Below, in pieces: positions 38,021 through 45,643 of a stretch of 64,000 bases of DNA (its first letter is position 1; each line of letters opens with the position of its first letter). Source of the stretch: Rhizobium sp. C4 (GTDB lineage: Bacteria; Pseudomonadota; Alphaproteobacteria; Rhizobiales; Rhizobiaceae); assembly GCF_021026315.1 (NCBI RefSeq), contig NZ_JAJNCX010000001.1, positions 620,001-684,000 of the forward strand, in the 5' to 3' direction. A program made the position numbers and the translations under genes. Below the pieces are notes generated by a model that made no database searches, was not told the origin of the DNA, and worked only from the letters and a program-made list of their open reading frames with translations.

Positions 38021-39016
38021 ATGACAACTACCGTCAAAATCATGCCAGATCGTGTTTCACCGCCCCATGGACCCCTCGTCGCCGTGCTCGCCTATGACGG
38101 GCTCTGCACCTTCGAATTCGGCGTGGCCTACGAGGTATTCGGTCTGCCGCGTCCCGAAATGGGGCCGGGATGGTATCGCTATCAGGTCGTTGGGGTCGAA
38201 GACGGTCCCTTGCGCGCTGCAGGCGGATTGACGGTGACGGCCGATGGTGGGCTCGGTCATCTTGAGGCTGCGGATATCATTGTGGTTCCCGGCTGGCGGG
38301 CTATCGATGCGGGTGTTCCCGAGCCCCTGATACAGGCCCTGCAGGCGGCAAACCGGCGCGGGGCGCGCGTCATGTCGCTCTGCTCGGGAATCACCGTGCT
38401 GGCGCAGGCGGGACTTCTCAGCGGACTGAAGGCGACGACGCATTGGCGTTATGCTGACTCGATTGCGGCGCGCTTTCCGGACATCGCGCTCGATCCGTCG
38501 GTGCTTTATGTCGACAATGGCACGGTTCTGACGGCGGCCGGCAGTGCGGCGGGGATCGATCTCTGCCTGCATGTCGTGCGCCGCGACTTCGGCACGGAGG
38601 CGGCCAACAGCGTGGCGCGGCGGCTGGTCGTGCCGCCACATCGCGAGGGCGGGCAGGCGCAGTTCATTCCAGGGCCCGTGGCACGCGACCACGAGAAGGA
38701 ACGCTTGAGCCCCCTCTTCGACTGGATGCGAAAGAACATCGCGAACGACCTGCCGCTGACGATGCTGGCCGAGCGCGCGGGCATGAGCCTGCGAAGCTTC
38801 CAGCGCCGCTTCGAGGAGGCAACCGGCGTTTCGCCCGGCGAGTGGATCGCCATGACGCGGCTGCGTGAAGCACAACGGCTGCTGGAAACGGAGGCGCGGA
38901 GCGATCTGGAAGAGGTTGCCCGGCTTGCGGGCTATGGCAGCGCTGCCAATCTCCGCCATCACTTCCGCACCCGGCTCGGCGTCAGCCCTGCAGCCTACAG
39001 GCGGCAGTTCGGCTGA
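38021..39016 (+). CDS. ftrA: FtrA-like AraC regulator with DJ-1/GATase1-type sensor domain
   Basis: 331 residues. The N-terminal two thirds form a DJ-1/PfpI-like domain (VAVLAYDGLCTFEFGVAYEVFGL; VMSLCSGITVLAQAGLL with the nucleophile-position Cys). The C-terminal AraC domain shows LTMLAERAGMSLRSFQRRFEEATGVSPGEWI and VARLAGYGSAANLRHHFRTRLGVSPAAYRRQF. FtrA is the usual name for this type. The ligand is unknown. ATG 38021 or 38042 could start it. It is divergent from the rhodanese gene. Confidence 0.87.
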   Translation: MTTTVKIMPDRVSPPHGPLVAVLAYDGLCTFEFGVAYEVFGLPRPEMGPGWYRYQVVGVEDGPLRAAGGLTVTADGGLGHLEAADIIVVPGWRAIDAGVPEPLIQALQAANRRGARVMSLCSGITVLAQAGLLSGLKATTHWRYADSIAARFPDIALDPSVLYVDNGTVLTAAGSAAGIDLCLHVVRRDFGTEAANSVARRLVVPPHREGGQAQFIPGPVARDHEKERLSPLFDWMRKNIANDLPLTMLAERAGMSLRSFQRRFEEATGVSPGEWIAMTRLREAQRLLETEARSDLEEVARLAGYGSAANLRHHFRTRLGVSPAAYRRQFG

Positions 39017-39142
39017 CTTTGCGACTACAGGGCGCTCCCAAATCTGGAAACGTCTAAAACTTGACGGAACGCATTAAGCTTCCGGCGACAGGTGTTCAGC
39101 TATTGTGAGAACCAGGTTAAACAGTCGTCATGGAGGCCAGAC

Positions 39143-39499
39143 ATGGGCCTGCATTTTATCGGGACTGAACCGCACCGGCCGGGAGCCGAGTTCGACTACG
39201 AACGATTTCCGGTCAACCTGCCGACGCGGCTCATTATGATCGGCCATCACTTCAAGTCCAGCGAAGCGCTGTGCCTGATGATGGATGTGTCGGTGAGCGG
39301 CGCCAAGCTGAAGGTCGAACCCGACCTGATGGTGCCGAGCCATTTCTTCATCATCATCAACGGCCTTCACGACGAGATCGGCTGCACGCTGGTCAAGCGG
39401 ACGCTGGAGACCGTGTCGCTGAAGTTCAACATGCTGCTGGCGGATGATTTCATCGATCTGATCCTGCGCCGCAGCGCCGAGTTCGAGGCCAGCAACTGA
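39143..39499 (+). CDS. PilZ-like domain protein, paralogue 1
   Basis: 118 residues. The region FPVNLPTRLIMIGHHF then LMMDVSVSGAKLKVEP resembles the PilZ fold; the D-x-S-x-x-G motif is kept (DVSVSGA), but the R-x-x-x-R c-di-GMP arm is degenerate. The start at 39143 has GGAGG close upstream. It has the same length and layout as the gene at 39603. Confidence 0.75.
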   Translation: MGLHFIGTEPHRPGAEFDYERFPVNLPTRLIMIGHHFKSSEALCLMMDVSVSGAKLKVEPDLMVPSHFFIIINGLHDEIGCTLVKRTLETVSLKFNMLLADDFIDLILRRSAEFEASN

Positions 39500-39602
39500 G
39501 CCGTCAAATGTTTGGGCGATCGCTCAAGTCTTAACGATTTCCTTCAATCGAATGGAAGGGATCTGCGCCAGAGTGGGGGCAACCGAAAGACAGGCCCCCA
39601 CG

Positions 39603-39959
39603 ATGCTCGACAAATCCACCTACATGTCCGACGTCCAATCCGGCGTCTATGATCGGGCATTCGAGCATTACAAGGTCAGGCAGAACGCCCGGATCATCAC
39701 GATCGGTCGCGGGCTGACCGGGCTCTATGAGCGGCAGGCAAAGGTGGTGGACATTTCGATCGCCGGGGCCGGTCTGGAACTCAGCCATTGCATCGGCCTG
39801 CCCAAGCACTACTACCTGATGATCGAGGGCTTTCCCAACCGCATCGGCTGTGCGGAGATCTATCGCAAGGACCGTAAGGTGGGCGTCAAGTTCATCGCCC
39901 AGATCGACGAACACCTTATTCACAAGATGATCCGCGCCGATTATTTCAAGGGCAAGTAG
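39603..39959 (+). CDS. PilZ domain protein, paralogue 2
   Basis: 118 residues. The R-x-x-x-R arm is present (KVRQNARIITIG), followed by DISIAGAGLELSHCIGL with the D-x-S-x-x-G motif, so c-di-GMP binding is plausible. The strand order and closing helix (IAQIDEHLIHKMIRAD) parallel paralogue 1. The start at 39603 is preferred to an upstream ATG in frame at 39552. The pair probably arose by tandem duplication. Confidence 0.8.
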   Translation: MLDKSTYMSDVQSGVYDRAFEHYKVRQNARIITIGRGLTGLYERQAKVVDISIAGAGLELSHCIGLPKHYYLMIEGFPNRIGCAEIYRKDRKVGVKFIAQIDEHLIHKMIRADYFKGK

Positions 39960-40022
39960 CCCTTGCCGACATGGCTTTTCTCCCTATTGTAGCGCGACGC
40001 CTTCAGGGAGCTTCTTTATCGC

Positions 40023-41135
40023 ATGTCCAGTTTCGGCCGCTTCACGCCACTCATCCAGTCACTGCCCACCACCATTCCCTTCATCGGTCCCGAGGCGATC
40101 GAACGCAGCCGCGGACTGAAGGTGAAGGCACGCATCGGCGCGAACGAAAACGGCTTCGGCCCCTCGCCCAAAGCGATCATCGCGATGGAACAGGCCGCGC
40201 GCGAGACGTGGCAATATGCCGATCCGGAAAACTACGATCTGCGCGTTGCGCTGGCCGCGCATCTCGGCATCACGGCCAACAACATCAATGTCGGCGGCGG
40301 GATCGACGAACTGCTGGGCCTCATCGTCCGCATGATCGTTCTGCCGGATACGCCGGTCGTCACTTCGCTCGGCGGCTATCCGACCTTCAATTTCCAGGTC
40401 GCCGGCTTCGGCGGGCGGCTGGTGACGGTGCCCTACAAGGACGACCAGGAGGATCTGGGCGGGCTGCTCGATGCCGTCAAGCGCGAGAACGCGCCGCTCG
40501 TCTATGTGGCCAATCCCGACAATCCGATGGGCAGCTGGCACAAGGCGGAGGACATCGTCGCATTCGCCAAGGCGCTGCCGGAAACCACGCTTCTCATCCT
40601 GGACGAGGCCTATGGCGAAACGGCCCCCGCCGGCGTGATCCCGTCGATCGCAAGCCTCATCGACCTGCCGAACGTCATCCGCACCCGCACATTCTCCAAG
40701 GCCTATGGCATGGCGGGCTCGCGCGTCGGCTATGCGATCTCGACGCCGGAGAATGCCAACGCGTTCGACAAGATCCGCAACCATTTCGGCATGAACCGGA
40801 TTGCCATTGCGGCGGCGCTCGCGGCTCTGGACGATCACGCCTATCTCGAAGAGACGCTCGCCCGCATCAAGGCGGCCCGTGAACGCATCGCCGACATTGC
40901 CCGCGCCAACCAGCTGTCGCCGCTGCCGTCGGCCACGAATTTCGTCGCCATCGACACCGGCCGCGACGGGCCGTATTCCCGCGCCATCGTCGATGGACTG
41001 ATGGAAGAAGGCGTGTTCATCCGCCTGCCGGGCGTGGCGCCGCTCAACCGCTGCATCCGCGTCAGCGTCGGGCCGGAAGCCGATCTCGCCCTCTTCGAGG
41101 AGGCGCTGCCGAAGGTGTTGAGGCGGCTCGGCTAA
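40023..41135 (+). CDS. HisC-like aminotransferase (class I/II, PLP)
   Basis: 370 residues. ANENGFGPSPKAI, YADPENYDLRVALA and GGGIDELLGLIVR are those of histidinol-phosphate aminotransferase-type enzymes; TRTFSKAYGMAGSRVGYA carries the PLP lysine, and VFIRLPGVAPLNRCIRVSVG the carboxylate-binding Arg. It may not be the main HisC, since no his genes are near. ATG 40023 with AGGGAGC upstream. Cytoplasmic. Confidence 0.88.
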   Translation: MSSFGRFTPLIQSLPTTIPFIGPEAIERSRGLKVKARIGANENGFGPSPKAIIAMEQAARETWQYADPENYDLRVALAAHLGITANNINVGGGIDELLGLIVRMIVLPDTPVVTSLGGYPTFNFQVAGFGGRLVTVPYKDDQEDLGGLLDAVKRENAPLVYVANPDNPMGSWHKAEDIVAFAKALPETTLLILDEAYGETAPAGVIPSIASLIDLPNVIRTRTFSKAYGMAGSRVGYAISTPENANAFDKIRNHFGMNRIAIAAALAALDDHAYLEETLARIKAARERIADIARANQLSPLPSATNFVAIDTGRDGPYSRAIVDGLMEEGVFIRLPGVAPLNRCIRVSVGPEADLALFEEALPKVLRRLG

Positions 41136-41166
41136 GGGCTTCATGGCGGGCTCAAAAGGCCCGCCG

Positions 41167-41181
41167 TTAACCTTCGGTTTA
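41167..41181 (+). promoter_or_regulatory. Possible CtrA-type site before the L,D-transpeptidase
   Basis: TTAA-N7-TTTA differs from the TTAA-N7-TTAA cell-cycle regulator box by one base, 60 bases before the start codon. Chance occurrence is possible. Confidence 0.3.
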
Positions 41182-41240
41182 CCATAATTAAGGTAATTCT
41201 GCGGCATCGAATCCCCTCACTTCCCCCCGAAGGAACCTTC

Positions 41241-41858
41241 ATGCCGATTACCCGTCGCAGCCTTCTCCTCGGCCTTTCTGCAGCTCTTGCCGGCTGCACC
41301 ACGCAATATTCGCAGCAGGCTGCGAATTATGGTCCGAAGCCGCAGGAAGAGCATCCGCTGCCGGGCATGCCGCTCGACAAGATCAAGCCGGAACTGCGCC
41401 GCACGGAAGTCGACTATCCCTCGAGCGAGAAGCCCGGCACGGTGATCGTCGATACGCCGGCCCGCCGGCTCTACTACATCCTCGGCAACAACAAGGCGAT
41501 CCGCTACGCCGTCAGCGTCGGCCGCGAAGGCCTGCAGCTGCGCGGCAACGCCTATGTGGGCCGCAAGGCCGAATGGCCGAGCTGGACACCGACCGCCAAC
41601 ATGATCAAGCGCGATCCGGGCAAATATGCCAAGCTTGCGGGCGGCATGACGGGCGGCCCGAACAATCCGCTCGGCGCCCGCGCGCTCTATCTCTATCGCG
41701 GCGGCAACGACCTGCATTTCCGCATCCACGGCACGAACCAGCCGGAATCGATCGGTTACGCCATGTCGTCCGGCTGCATCCGCATGCTGAACTATGACGT
41801 CATCGACCTTTACGACCGCGTCCCGACCGGTACGAAGGTCATCGTTTTGCAGGCTTGA
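41241..41858 (+). CDS. L,D-transpeptidase (ErfK/YbiS type), exported
   Basis: 205 residues. Twin-arginine-like or lipoprotein start (MPITRRSLLLGLSAALAGC, with a lipobox-like LAGC). The YkuD domain contains FRIHGTNQPESIGYAMSSGCIRMLN with the catalytic Cys in S-G-C-I-R. It forms 3-3 cross-links in peptidoglycan or anchors proteins to it. The final codons read V-L-Q-A-stop. A second copy of the last 36 bases of the gene lies at 43112 with an alternative ending (V-L-Q-E-G-stop), so the original 3' end may have been displaced. Confidence 0.9.
   Translation: MPITRRSLLLGLSAALAGCTTQYSQQAANYGPKPQEEHPLPGMPLDKIKPELRRTEVDYPSSEKPGTVIVDTPARRLYYILGNNKAIRYAVSVGREGLQLRGNAYVGRKAEWPSWTPTANMIKRDPGKYAKLAGGMTGGPNNPLGARALYLYRGGNDLHFRIHGTNQPESIGYAMSSGCIRMLNYDVIDLYDRVPTGTKVIVLQA
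41818..41853 (+). repeat. Direct repeat, left copy, inside the L,D-transpeptidase end
   Basis: 36 bases coding V-P-T-G-T-K-V-I-V-L-Q. It matches 43112-43147 at 34 of 36 positions. Both differences are synonymous third-codon changes (GTC/GTG and GGT/GGC), and the copies lie 1294 bases apart. This fits attachment-site or target duplication. Confidence 0.9.
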
Positions 41859-41938
41859 ATTAACCCTCTTGCGTCGATGCCGCTCCAGAACTGCACCGCT
41901 TAACGTTATGTTTAGGTGCCACAGTCAAAACACAATTA

Positions 41939-43108
41939 ATGAGTGTATCTGTGGCGCTAGGCATGACGGGCAAATTTACGAACAGACTGCAGGCTGTCAT
42001 TCTCTATGACGGAGGGAATGACATATCCGCTTCAGCGATGTTGCGCTCATATTGCGATACAGCACAGAAAATGGGCCAGCCATTCCGGATTGCAAATCCA
42101 TCAATGATGATGGGGCCGAATGATCTGTCCGTATTGGTGAGTTACTCACCACATCAGGCCGATATGTCCAAGTTTGGAAATGCTTTGAAGTCCGTGTGGA
42201 ACTTTGAGCTATCCCACCAATTGGAAGCGCGCGTGCAGCGACATCGTAGCCACATGGTGATCGATGTTTTCCACGGTTTGCACGGCATCGTATCCGACAA
42301 ACCCGAGATAGCTGAATTTCTGACCAAGATAAATGTGGGGAAGCCCGGTCATTCGCTGCGCGACTTCCAACAACGCGCAGGGCTTCTCGCTCAAATTGCC
42401 ACACATTTCCAACATCTTCATCCCGGAAGCGCCATCCACTGGACGCAGAGTGATTCACTTCACGAGGCTGGAAAATTTTCAACGATATTGGCCGATGGAC
42501 AGCTTCTTCCCCTTACCGTGCAACCACTTATTTGTCGCGCGACGGGTACGCCCAAACACCGCGATGACTCAATTGCGGTGCTGACAAGAGGTGCCGCAGA
42601 TTACGTTGGACGAGAAATCTTTGTTCCGCCCGCGCCGATTCCTTGGTTAGAACGCTACTTTGCTGCTCTTGCCTTCGTTGACGTTGCGAACCTGCAGAAC
42701 GGCTACATTATTCCACACGAAAGCATGTTTTCGATAGCGGATGGAGAATTTTCTTATCTCGTTCAGCACCTCGACGGAGGCGTCTCCGCAGCGCCAACCG
42801 TTGCGCCGGTTTACAGTCTTGAACTCATCTTCCACAAAAAATATGGATATGTGAACCCGCGTAACAAAAACGTTGATATTGCCGCCGCCACGTTGGGGGA
42901 TGCGGTAGATCGGACAGATAGAAGTCAGGCAGAAAAGGAAGAATTTCCAGCAACGCAGGTGAAGCCGGAAAAGAGCTTGACTCGAAATGACGGAAAGCTG
43001 GAAGCCCGTTCCTCAAGCAACCACGAGCCCACAAGACAAAAACCAAGCTCAGTCCACCGCAATGTCGTTCCGTTCGGTCGTCGCACAACGCTCGAGAAAA
43101 AAGACTAA
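41939..43108 (+). CDS. Unrecognised islet protein
   Basis: 389 residues from ATG 41939, or 381 from ATG 41963; neither has a good ribosome site. I do not recognise the family. Visible are a hydrophobic opening strand (LQAVILYDGG), a middle region with HRSHMVIDVFHGLHG, a segment GAADYVGREIFVPPAP, and a charged, low-complexity C-terminus (about 300-389) rich in Lys, Arg and Ser. The ordered part vaguely recalls DUF4261-like proteins, which I cannot confirm. There is no signal peptide or membrane helix. Base composition is lower than its neighbours, suggesting transfer. Confidence 0.6.
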   Translation: MSVSVALGMTGKFTNRLQAVILYDGGNDISASAMLRSYCDTAQKMGQPFRIANPSMMMGPNDLSVLVSYSPHQADMSKFGNALKSVWNFELSHQLEARVQRHRSHMVIDVFHGLHGIVSDKPEIAEFLTKINVGKPGHSLRDFQQRAGLLAQIATHFQHLHPGSAIHWTQSDSLHEAGKFSTILADGQLLPLTVQPLICRATGTPKHRDDSIAVLTRGAADYVGREIFVPPAPIPWLERYFAALAFVDVANLQNGYIIPHESMFSIADGEFSYLVQHLDGGVSAAPTVAPVYSLELIFHKKYGYVNPRNKNVDIAAATLGDAVDRTDRSQAEKEEFPATQVKPEKSLTRNDGKLEARSSSNHEPTRQKPSSVHRNVVPFGRRTTLEKKD

Positions 43109-43111
43109 TAA

Positions 43112-43147
43112 GCGTGCCGACCGGCACGAAGGTCATCGTTTTGCAGG
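43112..43147 (+). repeat. Direct repeat, right copy
   Basis: The second copy of the transpeptidase 3' end, continuing GAAGGCTAA, which would close the original gene as Q-E-G-stop. It lies just after the islet gene. Confidence 0.9.
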
Positions 43148-43163
43148 AAGGCTAACCACCGTT

Positions 43164-44054
43164 TCAGGCTGAGGGCGCAGTCTTGACCGGGGCGCGCCCT
43201 CCCCGCTGACCGAGCAGGATGCTGGCAAAGATCAGCGCCATGCCGGCCCATTGGTAGGGCGTCAGCATTTCGTTGCGGAAGATCAGGCCGAGCGTGACGG
43301 CGGCAACGGGGCTCAGGAAGGCCAGTTGCGAGACGCGGTTGGGATCGAGCTTCGCGATCCCGCGGAACCAGAGCGCATAGGTCAGCCCCGCGCCGATGAA
43401 GCTCAGATAGGCGACCGCCGCGAGATTGGTCGCATTCAGCGCCAGCAGATCATGGACATGCAGGAAGACGACTGGCAGCAGAAGAATGCCGCCGGCGCTC
43501 AATTGCCATGCGGTGAAGGTGAGCAGCGGAACCGGCGGCTGCCAGCGGCGCGTCAGCACGGTGCCGAAGGCCATGGAGAGAGCGCCGAAGAGGCCAGCCG
43601 CGACACCGACCGGATCGAGTGCGGCTCCCGGCTTGAGAATCAGGATCGCCACGCCGAGAGCGCCGCCCAGGGCTGCGAGCACGGAGACGGTGCGGATCGG
43701 CGTGCCGACCAGCGCGCGGGCGAGGAAGACGATGATGAAGGGCTGGACCGCCCCGACGGTCGCCGCCACGCCGCCCGGCAGGCGATAGGCCGTCACGAAG
43801 AGCATCCACCAGAAGAATGAGAAGTTGAGCGCGCCGAGGATGAAGGCCCGGAGCCACCAGATGCCTGTCGGCAATTGCCGCGTCAGCGCCAGCAGCAGGA
43901 TGCCGGCCGGCAGTGCCCGCAGCGCCGAGACGAGGAGCGGATCGAGCCCCGGCAGGAAGGTTGTCGTGACGATATAGGTGCTGCCCCAGATGAGAGGTGC
44001 TAGCGCGGTCAGCAGGATATCGGAAAGGGCGACGGCGGGCATGGGAGCCTCCAT
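43164..44054 (-). CDS. EamA/DMT family exporter
   Basis: 296 residues with ten hydrophobic segments in two EamA halves (LAPLIWGSTYIVTT at the start of the first, AYLSFIGAGLTYALWFRG in the second). Members export small metabolites through the inner membrane. The start may be MEAP (44054) or MPAV (44042); if 44054, the ATG borders the operator. It is divergent from the MarR gene and very likely controlled by it. Confidence 0.88.
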   Translation of the reverse strand: MEAPMPAVALSDILLTALAPLIWGSTYIVTTTFLPGLDPLLVSALRALPAGILLLALTRQLPTGIWWLRAFILGALNFSFFWWMLFVTAYRLPGGVAATVGAVQPFIIVFLARALVGTPIRTVSVLAALGGALGVAILILKPGAALDPVGVAAGLFGALSMAFGTVLTRRWQPPVPLLTFTAWQLSAGGILLLPVVFLHVHDLLALNATNLAAVAYLSFIGAGLTYALWFRGIAKLDPNRVSQLAFLSPVAAVTLGLIFRNEMLTPYQWAGMALIFASILLGQRGGRAPVKTAPSA

Positions 44055-44100
44055 TTATCTTGACCTCAAGATAAATGGATAAATCTTGACGTCAAGATAA
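44055..44100. promoter_or_regulatory. Twin MarR operators between exporter and regulator genes
   Basis: Two palindromes: TTATCTTGACCTCAAGATAA (44055-44074, one central mismatch) and ATCTTGACGTCAAGAT (44083-44098, perfect). Both share the CTTGAC-TCAAG core. They fill the divergent promoter. Confidence 0.85.
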
Positions 44101-44120
44101 ATTCATGGTGACGTTTTGCC

Positions 44121-44639
44121 ATGAGCGATGCGCATGAAAACACGCCCGACGATGTCGACAGGATCGTCAAGCAATGGAACCGGGAGCGACCGGATCTGGA
44201 TGTCGGGCCCATGGGGCTGATCGGCAGGATCGGACGCTTGCGCGAGACGCTTTTCCGCGAACAGGAAAAGGTCTTCGCCCGCTTCGGCCTGAACTATTCC
44301 GGCTTCGATGTGCTGGCGACCTTGCGGCGGCACGGTGCGCCCTACACGCTTTCGCCCGGCGCCCTGATGGACAGCATGATGATCACCTCCGGCACGGTGA
44401 CGAACCGGATCGACCAGCTGGAAAAGGCCGGCCTCGTCTCGCGCGAGCCCAATCCCGACGACCGCCGCAGCATGCTGGTGGCGTTGACGCCGGCGGGGCT
44501 CAAGGTGATCGATGAAGCGGTTGCGGCGCATGTGGAGAACCAGCACCGGATCGTCGGTCCGCTGTCCCCGGACGAGCGCGTGGCTCTGGATGCGCTTCTT
44601 TCGCGCTTTCTCAGCCGACTCGCATCGGGCGACGACTGA
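44121..44639 (+). CDS. MarR family transcriptional regulator
   Basis: 172 residues. The winged helix LSPGALMDSMMITSGTVTNRIDQLEKAGLVSREPNPDDRRSMLVALTPAGL is a clear MarR DNA-binding domain with the D-x-R wing. It starts 20 bases after the second operator and should repress itself and the divergent exporter, responding to an unknown small molecule. Confidence 0.93.
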   Translation: MSDAHENTPDDVDRIVKQWNRERPDLDVGPMGLIGRIGRLRETLFREQEKVFARFGLNYSGFDVLATLRRHGAPYTLSPGALMDSMMITSGTVTNRIDQLEKAGLVSREPNPDDRRSMLVALTPAGLKVIDEAVAAHVENQHRIVGPLSPDERVALDALLSRFLSRLASGDD

Positions 44640-44655
44640 GGGGCCGCGCCATCAT

Positions 44656-45177
44656 CTATTGATCCGTCAAAAGCGCGCGATATCGCGAACGGTCCTCTTC
44701 GGTCATGAAGACATCATCGGCGCAGCGGTTGGCCTGGACCGCTTTCCAGCGGCCGTTCCGTTTTTCAAGCAGCGCCTCCAGCAGAGCCGTATCCGGGTCC
44801 TGCTCGCACTGGCCCCAAATTTCGGCGGCGACCGGACGGCCATCGGATTTGTTGCGGACCTTGCCGCGAAAATAGGCCATGTGACCGTCACTGCGCAGGA
44901 CCTCGACGACGAAGACAATGGGCACACGATCATTGAGATCGGCATTGGCCTCGCGCACGGCGTCGAGAATGGCCTTACGCTCGGGGTCGCCCTTGGAGAC
45001 ATTGTGCGCACGGGACCGTTCCGCAACAGGCGTCGCAAGCGGATGCGATTGATACTCACGGCGGGATTGCGAGATCCCGGTTCCGTGCATGGCGGCCTTT
45101 GCCGGCTCTACCATCATCAGGGCGGACAGCGCGGCGATGAGGCAGGCGGACAGACTATGCTTCGTTTCAAGTTTCAT
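44656..45177 (-). CDS. Secreted protein, unknown function
   Basis: 173 residues. A signal peptide (LSACLIAALSALMMVEPAKA) precedes a soluble domain with VEVLRSDGHMAYFRGKVRNKSDGRP and a Cys pair (GQCEQ, NRCADD). No family recognised. Its ATG overlaps the stop of the membrane-protein gene upstream by four bases, so the two are coupled and part of a short operon reading 46168 to 44656. Confidence 0.7.
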   Translation of the reverse strand: MKLETKHSLSACLIAALSALMMVEPAKAAMHGTGISQSRREYQSHPLATPVAERSRAHNVSKGDPERKAILDAVREANADLNDRVPIVFVVEVLRSDGHMAYFRGKVRNKSDGRPVAAEIWGQCEQDPDTALLEALLEKRNGRWKAVQANRCADDVFMTEEDRSRYRALLTDQ

Positions 45178-45590
45178 GGCATTTCGTTCCTTTCAGACGG
45201 CAACTTGCCCTGCGGGAAAAAGAGGCGCGTGAGGACCATGTTGAACCCGAGCGCGAGACCTGCAGACAGGCCGAGAGCAAACGGCATGAGTAGCGGCTCC
45301 GCACCGTGTATCCGGCCGGACACATAGAATGGCACGAGGAGCATCGCGCCGAACACGAAGGCCAGGGCTGCAAGGCTCGCCAGCCGGCTGCCTGCCCGCC
45401 ACCCGCGAGAGGCGAGCCTGACATCAAGCCGCCCCGCGACAAACGCCGGTGCGGCACCGATCACATAGGCAGGCGCCAGAATGCTGAAGACCAGCGGCGC
45501 GCCAATCGGCCAGGCACCGAAGGACACCAGGAGAAGCAGCCCCGCGAGCGGCGGCATCACCAGCGCCAACGTCAGCGCATGAAACGGCAT
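45174..45590 (-). CDS. Small polytopic membrane protein
   Basis: 138 residues from ATG 45590, with four hydrophobic stretches (LALVMPPLAGLLLLVSFGAW, LVFSILAPAYVIGAAPAFVAG, LASLAALAFVFGAMLLVPFYV, LMPFALGLSAGLALGFNMVL). A GTG at 45647 would overlap the upstream stop by four bases and add 19 residues; either is possible. It overlaps the next gene by four bases. No family recognised. Confidence 0.65.
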   Translation of the reverse strand: MPFHALTLALVMPPLAGLLLLVSFGAWPIGAPLVFSILAPAYVIGAAPAFVAGRLDVRLASRGWRAGSRLASLAALAFVFGAMLLVPFYVSGRIHGAEPLLMPFALGLSAGLALGFNMVLTRLFFPQGKLPSERNEMP

Positions 45591-45643
45591 CAGCGCCTTC
45601 GCGCCCGGGAGATCCGGCTGGCCTGAATTCCGGTCAGCCCCAC

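Larger units (their letters stand above)
41854..43147. mobile_element. One-gene islet bounded by 36-bp direct repeats
   Basis: 1.29 kb from the end of the left repeat to the end of the right one. By hand count two 60-base lines inside (41941 and 42301) have 31 G+C each, while a line of the neighbouring transpeptidase (41461) has 39. The islet holds one gene and no integrase, transposase or terminal inverted repeat that I can see. It could be a non-autonomous integrated element, or a remnant of one. Confidence 0.65.
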
